The notes beneath the pieces are model-generated. The model worked only from the letters and a program-made list of their open reading frames with translations. It had not been told where the DNA came from and ran no database searches. 64,000 nucleotides of DNA from Fonsecaea monophora (Eukaryota; Ascomycota; Eurotiomycetes; Chaetothyriales; Herpotrichiellaceae), in NCBI RefSeq assembly GCF_001642475.1, contig NW_019174068.1, positions 1-64,000 of the forward strand, written 5' to 3'. Within the stretch, counting starts at the first letter, position 1. Each line of letters opens with the position of its first letter. Below, piece by piece: positions 31,448-43,087 of the stretch. The position numbers were made by a program, and so were the translations under genes.

Positions 31448-32927
31448 GGGAATTGTAGTTGTAGATGTGGAGTCTCCTAGCAAACCAGCAAGCCAGCTAG
31501 TGGTCGTTCTAGCGAATGGATCGAGGTTCTACGAGATGCCTGCTCGAGCAGAGCGTGGAACACAGCCGCTGGAGTACTTGTGCTTGTATCGAGTACTCGT
31601 AAAGTAAGGCTGAGCTAGAGAGGAGCAGCTGAGCTTTCAGCTCTCAGCTTTTCCCCCCTCCCCTCCCTCTAGCTACCTACCTACCAGATCTCGTAACCCA
31701 ACTCGTACTCCCTTGTCCTTAGTCCTTCCCGTGTCCCTCTCCTTTTCCCTTCCTCTTGTCCTTCTGCTTGTGCATCTACTCTTATCTCTCCTGCCGCTTC
31801 CCGCTTGCCATTCGCCATTCCCTATCCAGGCCTAAGCCACCAACCACCAGCCGCCGCCCGACCGCCCGCCCATCCGCTTGCCTTTCCCCTCGTCGCCGTT
31901 ACCACCACCACCGCCGCCACCATAATTTGTCCAGAGGGTTGAGTTTTCAACCAGTCTGCCACGGTGAGAGAGCGAGGCGGCACAAGTCAACCCGAATGGG
32001 ATATTATGGACCGGATACTCGTAGCCTTGGAGGTACATAGGTCGAGTGGGTAGGCAGTGTAAGCACATGGCATGGTCGGTGTTGGGTCCGTCGACACTAC
32101 GAGGTTTGCACCTAGGTATGAACTGGATAGCGAGGTATGTTGGGCACAGAAAAAGAGCCGCATCCTCTGATACCCTTCCTGTTACCCGATGTGGACTTGT
32201 ACATGTACGTGCACCGAGCAACATGTACGTGGACAGACGTGATAGGTAGATGCGACAGCAAGCTCTCAGTAGACACTCGGTTGGCACTCGGTACGTAAGT
32301 ACGTAAAGTACGTACTACAGTATCCCTCCTCATCTCCCGCCCCGCTGCTCTCCCTTTCCCTCTTCCTTCTCACTTCCCTCTAGGTCCATGTATCTGTCTG
32401 TGTATATCCATGTAATCTGAACCTTGTACTGAGTAGAGAGCCCTGCATTCCGACATGCTACCTGGTACTTTTGTGGTATCCATACTAGCGGTGTCAATAC
32501 TGGGTGTCAGTACTCGTGCCACTTCTGATACTTCTGTTTTCATGTCAAGGGAGGTAGAAGTGGTGTTTGAAACCATTTCTTCAACCGTATATGCGAAAGA
32601 AAGATAGAGAAAAAAAACACCCTGTGGTACCATCGTCACTATCTGAGAAGACTGAGTACCCGAGTACATTGAACGTGGGCCTGTCTGGGTCCCGAATAAT
32701 ATCAAAAATCCCAAGTTCTCCTCGATGCAATTCGTATATGTCATTAACGTCGTCCTTTGGTTGTTGGCACACAACACACGAGTCGAGAGGCGTCCATAAT
32801 CATGTCAACAACAGTGCTCGGTGGCCCGTAGGTCAAAGTATACCCAGAAATACCAATCTCCACCCCAATCCCAACCCGTCTATTCCCATTCACCACATTC
32901 CGCGCTTTGCTGCTTTTCTCTCACCTC

Positions 32928-34412
32928 TCAAGTAAACATCCAGCTCGTCCTCTTCCCCGCCGGACTGCGGCTCTTACTCTTCTCCCGCACCACGTACATC
33001 TTGTCTCCCTTCTTCACAAACGCGTGGTCGTTTGGCGTGAGTGTCGTGATCGTCTTGGTCTCCTTGACATACGGCCCCGTGATGAGTTTCCGCTCCTTGA
33101 TTTTCCGCGTGTGCTCAAAGAGTTCGTCTTGTAGAGAGTGGTCGATGTATTTCTTGATAATGATAAATTCTTCGTCGCGCTGCATGTCACATGTGTAAAC
33201 CGGAAGAGTTAGCAAGACAACACCCCCAAATTGGTTACACGGATCTGTCCGCGATGCTGAGCAGAGCACAGACCGGACAACAGCAGCCGGGGCAAGACAA
33301 CGTGTAACATGTAGGAAAAGATGAGTGGTACATACCGGATCCCATTCCCAAGGCAACCCGTAATGATCCAGCGTATCCGGGAGGAGATACTTGCGGTTGA
33401 CCTTGATGTAAGTCGGACGGTGGAGGTCGATGGCCAGTGTTGCACGCTCGGCTTTCTTCTTGTGGAGCACCTCGTCAATGTACTCTGGACTGTAACCTGT
33501 AATTCCAAAAAGAGTGACACAGATTAGCCTCGTGCTCAGTCCAAAATCAACCCATCCCAAGCCATCCCCCCCAACGGGAGGGCTTCGTCCTGAACCATTG
33601 CAAGGCTTGTAGAGACCATGCGTGGCTAGGGACGACTAGTAGTAATAGTAACGGCGATAGGGCCTGCGCATACCAGCATTCATGAACTTCTCCTTGACCT
33701 TCCTCTCGAATTCCTCCTCCTCGGCCTTCTTCTTCTCCTTCTCCTTCTGTTGACGTTCCTCCTCGTCCCGCAAAATCTTCTTCCTCAATTCCTCCTGCTC
33801 CTTCTTCTTGCGCTCCTCCTCCAGCTTAGCCTCGTAGAGAATGGCCTCACGCTCCTTCTTTCTCCGTAGAGCCTCTTCCTCCTCTTCCAACTTCCATCGT
33901 CTTCGCTCTTCCTCGCGGTCTTTCTTTATCCGATCGAGGATCCGCTTCTCCTCCTCCTCTCGGTGTGACATGCGGGCAAAGTCGAGTTCCTTTCGGAATT
34001 TGTATGGTAGATCGTCTTCTTCGATCGGCTTGGTTTTGGCTGGTTTGTGACTGGAGCGACGGCGGTGTCGTGATCTTGATCGGTCGCTCGAGCAGCTGGA
34101 ACTGGAAGACCCGTCGCGGTAACGGTGGTGACGATATTCGCGGTGACGACTGCGACTCCGACTGTGATCACGATCACGATCACCTCGCTCAGAGAGGGCA
34201 CCTGCACCTATATTGACAATCGTAGGTGCCACGCCTGCGCCTTGGCTGGATGCACGAGGGCGGCTTTGTGGCACCTCGAGGAAATTATTCACCTCAATGG
34301 GCGGCTCGTAGGTACGGCGACCTCGTCCTCCATATTCGCTGCCTGCGACACTGTGGACTGGCATCAACACATATTCCCGGTCAGACCCCGACGAGCGCCG
34401 GGAGTAGGGCAT
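32928..34412 (-). CDS. Arg/Ser-rich coiled-coil protein with conserved C-terminal module
   Basis: Three exons (34412-33674, 33496-33336, 33179-32928) with 177- and 156-nt introns encode 383 residues. The ATG at 34412 is the first available, although the frame stays open upstream to 34457. An RS/RD-rich segment (for example RDRDHSRSRSRHREYRHHRYRD) is followed by a long Glu/Lys/Arg coiled coil. The first splice restores FMNAGYSPEYIDEVL and the second restores LPWEWDPRDEEFIIIKKYI. The C-terminal block (RPTYIKVNRKYLLPDTLDHYGLPWEWD) is a conserved module that recurs in filamentous ascomycete proteins. No function is known to me. The composition suggests a nuclear or RNA-associated protein, which is inference. 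Confidence 0.75.
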
Positions 34413-35838
34413 AATGGTTTCGATGATTGTAGCCGTACTGCCGTAGTACCCCTCCAACTACTAGCGTACTTTCAGCCCTGGCACAAGAGGCACGGATCAG
34501 ATCGTAGGAGCGGTGGCGGTGGGGTAAACGCCCGATTGCTGATGGATATCCCGGGCGCAACGGTCACAACGGTGAATAGTTGGAAGGATAAGGTCCAAAC
34601 CACTAAACAAACTTTCGATCTGGTGATATCGGTGTCGATCTTGTTCGCTGGGGAGTTGTGAGGAGAAGAGAAGAAGAAAAATCAATCACGGTAATTCAGC
34701 TCTGTGGTGGGGAGGCTGCTCGCTTTTATCGTTTTCGTGCAGCAAGCCAGTGCGGCCAATTTGAGCCTGGATCGCAACCCACAAAACAGAACTTGGGGGC
34801 CGGGAGGACTAAAAAGGTCGACTGTCATGTATGGTATGCTGGCGATAGCTGAGTCAATCGAAACCCCGGTCGATCCAATGATCGCCTGTCAAACGAAATT
34901 TCAGGTTCGTAACGCCATGGCACTTTTGTCTGAAACAAATCACGAGGTCGTACCGCCAGGCCTCTTGTGTGCAATAGGTCTGAGATTTGTTTGAGCAGTC
35001 TCCTGGACACCAAGGCCGCCTGATGGCTATACGAATACCTGACGATCTGAAAAACGGAGGATATCTATGCTAAGTATATCGATTGCATAAAAGGTTGGTG
35101 TCAATTTCCACCCCTAGGTCAAACCAATCTGGCGGCAATGGACCGCCGTGGTTTGGTGGGCCTATGGAGGCCTGAATGCACGTCTGCTCGAGCCTGCGTC
35201 ATTTGACATGCTTAGGTTTGGTGTAAAAGGTGGTCTTTTGCTTGCTCGTCTTGAGGCCCGACAGGTGCCAGGAGCATCCGATATTACGAGCAGTCCCCGT
35301 GGCGCATGGACGAGTAAAGCAGCAGTTGACTCTCCACATCTTGTCAGAGTTGCCACTGCCGCCTCGGGCATATTCAGGCATGTTCGCTGGGGAATGGCGG
35401 GCGTATCCCGTTGGCCAGCAGTGGTGTTGGTCTTTTAGCTATTATGTCAGCGACCTGCTTGTAGGCGTGATCCGTTGCCAGGATCCTGTAGAAGATGCGT
35501 ATGTTTATGACAAAATCATCCCTCTAGCGGCAAGATATCCAGATATCGGCGATCAGCATGAGTAGCAATCACACCGATGGAGACGTATTCTTGAACCAGG
35601 ATATTGGCGCAAGAATCCGTCTCGTGATGTTTTCGTGATTGTCTGAAAGCTACAGACTCGAGCGACATTGCCAATGTATTCAGGTGAATCTAAGACCACA
35701 TCGTCCCGGAAATGACGCACAAGAGAATGCCGGAGTGCAGCTCGATCCAGGAATGTCCTCCTCGTGCAGCAGGTGTGTTGGCATTGGAGCAATCTAGCCT
35801 GTGTTGAAATCCACACGCTCTTCAATCGAAAGGGCCCA
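34413..35838. other. Gene-poor interval upstream of the coiled-coil gene
   Basis: This 1.4-kb stretch precedes the minus-strand coiled-coil gene and follows the PFD1 3' end. Frames such as 35148-35438 and 35230-35565 (plus) and 35553-35873 (minus) are not protein-like. I see no repeat or mobile element. Confidence 0.5.
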
Positions 35839-36309
35839 TCACGATCGACCACCAGTCTGTAAGATCTTCTCAATGTGCTGTCGACTGTTCTTGTATGTAG
35901 TCTCTTGGTAATGTAATTTCTTCTCCAGATCCGTGATGTCCTTGCTCAGAGATGCTGCCTCGGAAGCCAAGCGCTTGTTCAGAGTCGACGGAGGAACGGC
36001 GATGAACCTGAGAGCCAGAATTGTCAGAGAGAAAGCGCAGGCCGTTGGCGAAGGAGTTTCATACATTTTCCCAACCCCTTCATAGACATTTGTGTCTTGT
36101 GACAAAGATTTCAGCTCATTGGCCGTCAGTTGGTTGAGTCGAGCATCTCTCCGTTTGGCACTCAATTCTGCCTGCGTTTGCGTGATCTTTTGTTGGGAAA
36201 GCAGCGCTTGAGTCTCGACTTCTTGAAGCAACTGCTAGTGGTGAGTAGAGATGGACGATTCGGTGAAGAGGGATCAGACCTTTTGCAACGCAGCGTTGGG
36301 AATGGCCAT
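35839..36309 (-). CDS. PFD1: Prefoldin subunit 1
   Basis: Three exons (36309-36280, 36231-36065, 36007-35839) encode about 121 residues, near the roughly 110 of yeast Pfd1. The protein starts MAIPNAALQK, then LLQEVETQALLSQQKITQTQAELSAKRRDARLNQLTANELKSL. A turn at VYEGVGKMFIAVPPSTLNKRL is formed across the second intron, and a second helix carries DLEKKLHYQETTYKNSRQHIEKIL. This is the two-helix coiled-coil with a central beta-hairpin of beta-type prefoldin subunits. The protein is cytosolic and delivers unfolded actin and tubulin to the TRiC/CCT chaperonin as part of the heterohexamer. The first 5' splice site (GTCTGA) is weak. The acceptor could be 3 nt earlier, adding one Gln. Confidence 0.88.
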
Positions 36310-36976
36310 CTTGGATGAGTACAACGTGCTAGCCAGTGGAAGATGATGTACAGTTTTTGAGCCTCAGTTTGACTAGATTGGAAGATTACAACATCCGCAC
36401 TTCAGGGTTACCGTTCTAGGCAACTTGGAGTACACGCGCCCAGCCAACACCCACAAGCATTCGAGGGGTACCAAGGGCCTAGGTAACTACCGAGGGGCTA
36501 CTTAGACCCGATGCAGACGTCGGCTTTCCGAAGTTTAGGTGGCGAGGGGTTGGCTGCGATCGCCCCCGGGGCTCTTGAGCCGTTCAGGACCTGGACTTCC
36601 AGGCATTGCTTCACGTGTCAGGGCAGCAAATGATCTGCCTGAGGCTTCCTCCTTAGGCCCTTTAGCTGCCTAGCTAAGCTCTAGTTAAGCTGCATCGGGC
36701 CCGGCGACGTCATTTGGGTGTCATTTGCCCGCTTGCGAGATAAACAAGTTTATCACCGCAGCTCCACCGCGAACGTTTTTGTGCGTTGTAAGCCCTCGCT
36801 TTACTTAACTGCGAAACCCACCTTTTCCATCCGCATCCGTAGCCACCATTAATTCCCTGACTGAGGACCGGTGCCTCTTATAATCCTGGGAACTACCTCC
36901 TGGTCGCTATGTTTTCGACTTAACTCCCAGGCTCGAAACGACCGAAAATCTGTACAGCATCTGTCTCGTTACCAGA
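36310..36976. promoter_or_regulatory. Divergent intergenic region, PFD1 / ceramidase
   Basis: About 670 bp separates the two starts. It contains palindromic CCTAGG and GGTACC words near 36470-36480 and a C/T-rich stretch just before the ceramidase ATG. No ORF is supported. Confidence 0.45.
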
Positions 36977-38168
36977 ATGCCCGCATGGCTTCCCTCCATC
37001 CCATATCCCCCGCCAGGCCAGCCGGGGTACTGGCATCCCGTCACGAGCACTTTACAGTGGTGTGAAGAGGTACGGCGGACGCTATTCTCTTGAATTACTG
37101 AGTTGTCGAGGCTGACACGAGAAGGATTATTACGCCACGTACTACTCCGCCGAGATCATCAACACTCTGACCAACCTTATGTTCATCTACCTGGCATACA
37201 AGGGAGTTCAGAGCTGCAGAAAACATGGGCACGATACCGTATTTCAAGTGGCATATTTTGGGTATTTCCTGGTTGGATTTGGCAGTTTCATGTTTCACAC
37301 CACCTTGAAATGTAAGTTGGTGCATGCAAAGACCAAGTACATCCCCCCTATTCGATCGCTTGATCTGACCCAACCTTGATTCCCAGATCCGTGGCAGTTG
37401 GTCGACGAGCTCAACATGATATACACTACTTGCCTCATGGCCTTTGCTTCCCTGTCCTACTCGCAACCTAGACAGATACAAGTCTATCTCGGCGTCTTCT
37501 TAGTGCTATTCTGCGCCTTTATTACCGCCTACTACCATTACCTCCAAGATCCCGCCTTTCACCAGATTGTCTACGCCTTGTTGACCGTATTTATCGTCTT
37601 GCGCAGTGTCTACAGCATGGAAACGAGTCTGCGACCGTCGTTGAGGAAATCCGAAGAAAAGCACCGTCTGGAACGAGAGAGGTTAGGCCTCTCGGTGGAC
37701 GTTTCAAGAGAACAACAAGAATATGAGAATCAAAGAGACCTGGAAATCCTAAGAACAATGTGGTGCTTGGTGGCGTTTGGGGTGAGTGTCTTCCTTGGCG
37801 GCTTCTACATCTGGAATCTGGATAATCAGTACTGTTCCACGCTGATACGTTGGAGGCGGAGTATCGGCATGCCGTGGGGTTTCTTCCTCGAGGGACATGG
37901 CTGGTGGCATCTCATGACCGGCATTGGCGCTTATTGCTATATTGTGTGGGGCATACACCTTCGACACATTCTGAACGGAGATCAAGAGCACTTCCAGATG
38001 GTCTGGCCCAGCATTTTCACGCTGCCAGAAATCGTGCGAGTATCAGATCCGCCGGAGAAGGAGAGCAGCAAAGCAAATGGTGCTGCTACTGCCAACGGGA
38101 GTGTCCATGAAGCTGCCAACGGAAATGTAAATGGGAGTGCAAATGGCTACAGCAAAAAGACCAAATGA
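36977..38168 (+). CDS. Alkaline (phyto)ceramidase
   Basis: Three exons (36977-37069, 37125-37311, 37387-38168), with introns of 55 and 75 nt, encode 353 residues. The N-terminus ends in STLQWCEEDYYATYYSAEIINTLTN, the family start. Catalytic features fit the zinc-dependent alkaline ceramidase/PAQR-related fold: Ser85 and His89 in GSFMFHTTLK, Asp100 in QLVDELN, and His264 and His268 in GHGWWHLM. About seven hydrophobic segments are visible. A charged loop rich in Glu and Arg lies between segments at about 185-215. The C-terminal tail is Asn/Gly/Ala-rich with short repeats. The enzyme hydrolyses (phyto)ceramide or dihydroceramide to sphingoid base and fatty acid in the ER or Golgi, like yeast YPC1/YDC1. 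Which substrate it prefers cannot be told. Confidence 0.9.
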
Positions 38169-39179
38169 TGTATATGAACATATCAAGACACGCAATGGAT
38201 GAGCTGAGCTGTTGACTTGGATTCCGAGAGGAACCCTCTTCGCTCTTTCTTCCACCCACCCTTCTCCCTCCCCTCGTTTCTGAATAGTGAAGTGCCGGCG
38301 ATGTGCTGCTGTGTAGGACCCTTCGACCGGAATCCTCGGATGCGGCTTGACGAAAGACACAAGCACCTTGACCTCATTCCCAAGTGCATGTGTTGTGTCC
38401 GTGCCGTGGGATACATACTCGGTACATACATACATACCTATGCACAACTTTACGCCAACCTAGAGCGAAGAGGGAAACCCCACAAGTGCCCACGTCCCGA
38501 TCTCCGAACGAACCAAAGCAGCGCGAGGCTGGTCTGTGCCCTATCAAACATAACAAATACTCGCACTTGAACAACCCCCAAACCGTGACCATTAAGGTTC
38601 TTTACTTTTTCTATCTACAAAGACAAGGACTAGCAAAAGGGGGGTCAACTTTGGGACAGAGATGTGCGAAGGCGTCTGCAATGGAATATACTCCCGTTGT
38701 CTTCCCTGGGCCAAACATTGGACAATTCCAATCTACTCCCCGAATTGGCTTCTGGGAAGTCCACCAGTCGAAAAGTCTCATCTGGTCTTATTCCAATCTA
38801 GTGAGACGCTGTATCCAGAAAAGGAAGAAAGAGAAGAAGAAGAAGACGAACGGAATAGGTGAGGAGGAGCTCTAGCAGAGAAATTTTGTTGTTCGATTGC
38901 GCCTGGTCTTATTGGTCCTGTATAACCCCTTTCTTAGATGACACGAAAGCTGTCGATATATTACGAATGGGAAACCCCTTTCCATCTATCACCCCCCAAT
39001 TTTGCGATTTCGGGAACAAAATAGAATGCCGCCTAATGTCCCCAGCCCTGAAAGGCAAGCTCCTCTCGATTCCCTAGTATATAGAAAAGGTACAAAAGGT
39101 GAAACGAGGTACGATATACCCAGACTCGTCATCTCAGAAGAAAGAAAGTGAATCGTCAGAGTGTCTCGTCTCTATGGTA
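38169..39179. other. Convergent 3' intergenic region
   Basis: One kilobase between the convergent ends of the ceramidase and collagen-like genes. The longest frame (38384-38875, plus) is low in complexity at its Lys/Glu-rich end and is not accepted. Confidence 0.5.
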
Positions 39180-41325
39180 TCAAAATGCCCTCGCATACAC
39201 GGCGATCGACATCTGAGACTTGCCGCAAAGGCCCACGCTCTGCCCGTAGCACGGAACGCAGTTGGACAGCAGCGTGACGGTGCCGGTGATGGCCGCGCCG
39301 CAGTAACAGTCGGCGGTGGCCCCGGAGGCGGCGCTGACGGTGCCGAAGAAGTTGGCGCCGTTCTTGGTGATGCAGATGCGGGCGCACTGCGCGTCGATGT
39401 TGGCCGTCGCGCTGCCCGTCAGCGTCGCGTTGAAGCCGCCGTTGGTGCTCGGGCTGTCGAACCCGTAGTTCCCCAGCGCGACGCACGTGCCGGCCGAGTT
39501 GCACCGCTGCGCCCAGCAGCCCAGGTAGGCGAATTGGATCGAGTCTGCACCCTTTGGCCCTGTTGCGCCTGTCGCTCCGGCAGGGCCTGAGGGGCCTGAT
39601 GGTCCTGAAGTCCAGATGGACCAGAGGGCCCTTGAGCACCGGTGGCACCTGTTGCTCCTACGAGAAGGTCCGTGAGTGACGATCAAGAAGAGGGTGGAGG
39701 GTTTTTTAGGCATATCGCCAAGACGTTTTCTCCGAGTGACTTACCAGTAGCTCCGGTCGGACCTGGGACACCCTGGTCTCCCTGTACTCCTAAATATTGA
39801 AGCGTCCGTCAGTGTATGTTCTTTCGAAATATCTCGGGTGAACACCATAGGTTCGGAATGGTCCTCGTTCATGCGACATTTTCCACTCGCGATGCCCCTT
39901 CGCAAGATCAAAACCGAACTCCTCCGTATGTAGCAGAATTGGACTCGGTCTTGTGTGGATTTGTCGAGAATGGGACTTGCATGATCTTGGCGGTTGGTAG
40001 TCGTACCTTGTAATCCTTGAATTCCTTGTACTCCTTGCGCGCCTGAGCAGATATTGTTAGTTCATGTGGCCCCGAACACGCTTGAAATGCACGAAAGATG
40101 ACCGTTGCTTACCGGTTGCGCCTGTGGGACCTGTCGGGCCCGAAGGGCCAAAGACGACTCAAAATCAGTATGAGAACACTCGGTACAACAAGGATAGCTG
40201 GGAGGTCGAGCGACGCCGACATTGCAGAGCTACCTCGGTCGAAGCAAGACTTTGCGAGACCCAAGCACGGAACGAAAGTCGACAACATTCCACTTACCCG
40301 GACGGCCCTACAGACTGTCAGCATCTGAAGCGTAGCTGGTATGTTCGAGACTTACCTGCTGGTCCGCTTTGTTGTGGAGCTCCCACAGCTGCAGCGCAGC
40401 TACTGACTCGTGTCATGCTCAGGCTTACAAAAAGACAATCGGATGGCGCCACCAACGGGTCGCTAAAGACGGCCACAATGGTATTGTCAGGAAGGACACA
40501 AAATCTTGCCCTGTTGTTGTAAAACGCGGCATTACTCCACATGAGGTTGTTTTGAGTGTCGACTGAAAAGGCAGTGGTGATATCTCCGGGGCTCGCACTG
40601 GCTGTGAAATTTGCATATGTTGTTCCAGAAGTGGTACCGAATTGCAAGGCTCCGGCACTGGAGTTCGCAAACAGCTGCCCATTGACCAGATTATAGACCA
40701 CGGCATTCTGGCAGCTATCTGTAGCTTGTCCGGTTCCGCCGAGGAATACGTTTCCCTGGCGCTTTCTGAAGCGATCATTACCCTGAGATTGGAGCACCAT
40801 CATAGATAGCATGAATGAATAACTCTCCACGTAGGAGAAAGAGGGTGATGAGTGGCTTAGGCAGTCAGTAGGCGTTGGAGGTTCAGGGACCAAATACTTA
40901 CGTGGTGTATGCTAAAGGGAGTTGGGAAATTTGGTTCGACTGTGTTATGAACACGGAGCTTGTGCCTGTATATATAGTGTTGATGCTTGTGGGAGCGTTG
41001 GTGATGTCCAGCGTCAGATAGTCATAGACCTTTAGAGTAGTGTTTGCGTAAAAATAATAATCAATGCGTATCTATGAAACCCCTTTAGCGACTGGGAAAA
41101 GAATACATGGAACTTACTCACAGGGACCAAGACCAGAACTTTTGTGACAACCACTTCAACCGAGCAGTTCTGGTCCGCTCGTCGTAGCACATTTCGGGGA
41201 ATAGGCTGCGTTGACTTCTTCACGATTCTGTTCTCCACAGCACTGGGAATATAAGTTGCGAAACTATTTCTGGTTAGGGAACGCAAAGTCAAGAACCAGA
41301 CAGCGATAATCTCCAGCAGAAGCAT
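39180..41325 (-). CDS. Secreted surface protein: DUF7908-like, collagen-like and WSC-like parts
   Basis: The start at 41325 gives a hydrophobic signal (MLLLEIIAVWFLTL). Well-supported exons are 41325-41122, 41029-40902 and 40765-40356; they give a Ser/Thr/Asn-rich extracellular domain resembling fungal DUF7908. Then come small exons encoding Gly-X-Y triplets: about 40157-40113, 40042-40007 and 39789-39745, and the start of the last exon from 39657. The last exon ends at 39180 and carries a WSC-like domain (YLGCWAQRC...CYCGAAI...CGKSQMSIAVYA). The collagen exons are symmetrical (phase 1), yet the frame breaks at about 39601-39610, and a 10-nt microexon candidate (40307-40298) would shift the phase. 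The exact model is therefore unsettled. The protein probably sits in the cell wall. It could also be a decaying gene. Confidence 0.6.
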
Positions 41326-42139
41326 TGTGGATGGATACAAAGCCCCACTCAAGGGCCAATGAATGACTGAAACGAATGACTAAAAGACACAACTGCTAGA
41401 GAGGAAACAAGCGCAGACAGAAGAACCTGATATGAGAGCTGAATATATTCGGCAAGATACCAATAAACGGCCTGACAAGGGCTGGAGCCTCGCGGACCGG
41501 ACAACCCGAAGGCGTGCCAAATGAAGAATGGAACTATTGCCAATGCTGCGGCCATCATCATTCACTTCGACTCTATCATCACCCTCCCATATTGCGTTGA
41601 AAGCCGGAATGCTTGTGTTGCGGGAGGAACGCGCATTGGGCAGGCGGCACGCGCCACCCATCGAAAGTATGATAGATGAAACTGAGCAGGGACATGCCTT
41701 TTAGCATCGCATAGGCAAGCTATAGCCTTCTCGTGAGATCGTAAAATGGTATGAAGGTCAGTCCTGATGGCGAGTGTAGTTGAGAGAAGAACAAAATGCG
41801 GGAGGCCGAGAGTTCAAAGAGCGTGACTGGCTTGGCGCGTCTTTCCGTGTCTTGGCGCTCCGCTGCCTGATGCCATCCATTGACATGTACAAGTAACTCG
41901 GATACGCCTGAGCTGCACCCCTTCAGTAGTGCCAATAGAGAGAACCGCTGTTCCTCCAACAATGGAAGCCATGGCGCCGTGAGCTCAGCAAGGGCACATT
42001 TCTATGCCACTTCACCTCGTCCGTATCATCCACTTCCCAAAAATAGTCCCAGTTTACTGTCTTCACTATCTCAGTCGACCTTCCCGCCACAGTTTGTACC
42101 TTTGAGACTTCCGAGGCACAATCGACTGGCACATCCCCA
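41326..42139. promoter_or_regulatory. Divergent intergenic region, collagen-like gene / REV7
   Basis: About 810 bp. Minus-strand frames at 41349-41561 (a hydrophobic 70-codon frame beginning with three ATG codons) and 41380-41661 are not convincing genes. I see no repeat. Confidence 0.4.
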
Positions 42140-43087
42140 ATGGCCGGGCCTCCACCAAACCCAGCTACCTCTTCGAACTTCCTCTCTACGCGCCGAGCCC
42201 TCTTCGACACCCTCGCCTCTTTCCTGACTGTGGCAACTCATCACATCCTCTATCTACGTCGAATCTATCCACCGCTTTCATTTCTCGCCGCCAGGGCATA
42301 TAACTGTCCCGTTCGCCAGAATCGTCATCCTGCAGTCTGTACGTGGGTCAACGACGCCGTCGCTGCAGTCCGTGATCAACTCGACAAGAACACTGTCGAA
42401 AAGGTTTTGCTGTGCATCTATGAATGTGAGAGCAATCGTGTCCTCGAACGCTGGACATTTGACCTTGGATCTTTTTCTTCGACTGGTCAAGATACCTCAA
42501 ATATCCAATTCGAGTCCACTCCGCCTGATGATGGCGACCTGCTGAGTGACCAAGTCAACCTGGCCGATCTAGAAGCCAACTTTCGCGCTACCTTGTCTCG
42601 GATTAGCACATCGGCAGCCCGACTTAGACCCCTCCCTGAGGGCCCTGGCGCTCCTGAGTGCAGCTTCACGCTAGCTATTGAGGTCAAGGACCGGGCTGAT
42701 CGTCCCGTAGGGCGAATTGAGAAGGAAGAGCGCAAGTGGATTGCGGCAGAACCACAGCCAAACCCGTCGTCTTCGACCCCAGGATCCGCAAAAGATGAAA
42801 GAGCATCGACCACTACGTCCCCACGAACACATGCGGTTCGCCGTGTTGAGGTAGGAGAGCTGCAAATGGAAGTCTGGGTGGAAGAAGCAGCAGCCAAATT
42901 TGAGTTTTCCCTCCCCTCAACGTCGTCCGGATCATCGTTACCTCCAGAACAGAGAGCAGCAAATATGTCCTACGGTGCAGGAAAAGAGAAGTTTGATCCA
43001 GAGAACATGTATGCCTACGATCTCGAGCCACCGGACGTCAACCGCAAACCGCAAGGGGGAGCCACGACAGACTATCAACGAGGTTGA
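42140..43087 (+). CDS. REV7: HORMA-domain protein REV7 (MAD2B-like)
   Basis: A single exon encodes 315 residues. The HORMA domain covers about residues 20-250. It begins RALFDTLASFLTVATHHILYLRRIYPPLSFLAARAYNCPVRQNRHPAVCTWVNDAV, which is the Rev7/MAD2L2 pattern (YLR.IYPP..F..R.YN.PV...RHP.V..W). The core is followed by a Ser/Pro-rich insert (about 210-235) and the VEVGELQMEVWVEE strand of the safety-belt region. The tail, from about 270, is disordered. REV7 is the accessory subunit of DNA polymerase zeta, which performs translesion synthesis in the nucleus, and acts as a HORMA adaptor that clamps peptide partners. The insert is longer than in yeast Rev7 (245 aa). Confidence 0.85.
   Translation: MAGPPPNPATSSNFLSTRRALFDTLASFLTVATHHILYLRRIYPPLSFLAARAYNCPVRQNRHPAVCTWVNDAVAAVRDQLDKNTVEKVLLCIYECESNRVLERWTFDLGSFSSTGQDTSNIQFESTPPDDGDLLSDQVNLADLEANFRATLSRISTSAARLRPLPEGPGAPECSFTLAIEVKDRADRPVGRIEKEERKWIAAEPQPNPSSSTPGSAKDERASTTTSPRTHAVRRVEVGELQMEVWVEEAAAKFEFSLPSTSSGSSLPPEQRAANMSYGAGKEKFDPENMYAYDLEPPDVNRKPQGGATTDYQRG

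Larger units (their letters stand above)
30128..32927. other. Long gene-poor tract rich in GTAC and pyrimidine runs
   Basis: This 2.8-kb interval lies between two convergent gene ends. It is dominated on the plus strand by C/T-rich runs and by short repeats built on GTAC. Open frames are many but short, overlapping and low in complexity, and I accept none as a gene. A non-coding transcript is possible because the C/T runs resemble fungal core promoters facing right. Confidence 0.5.
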
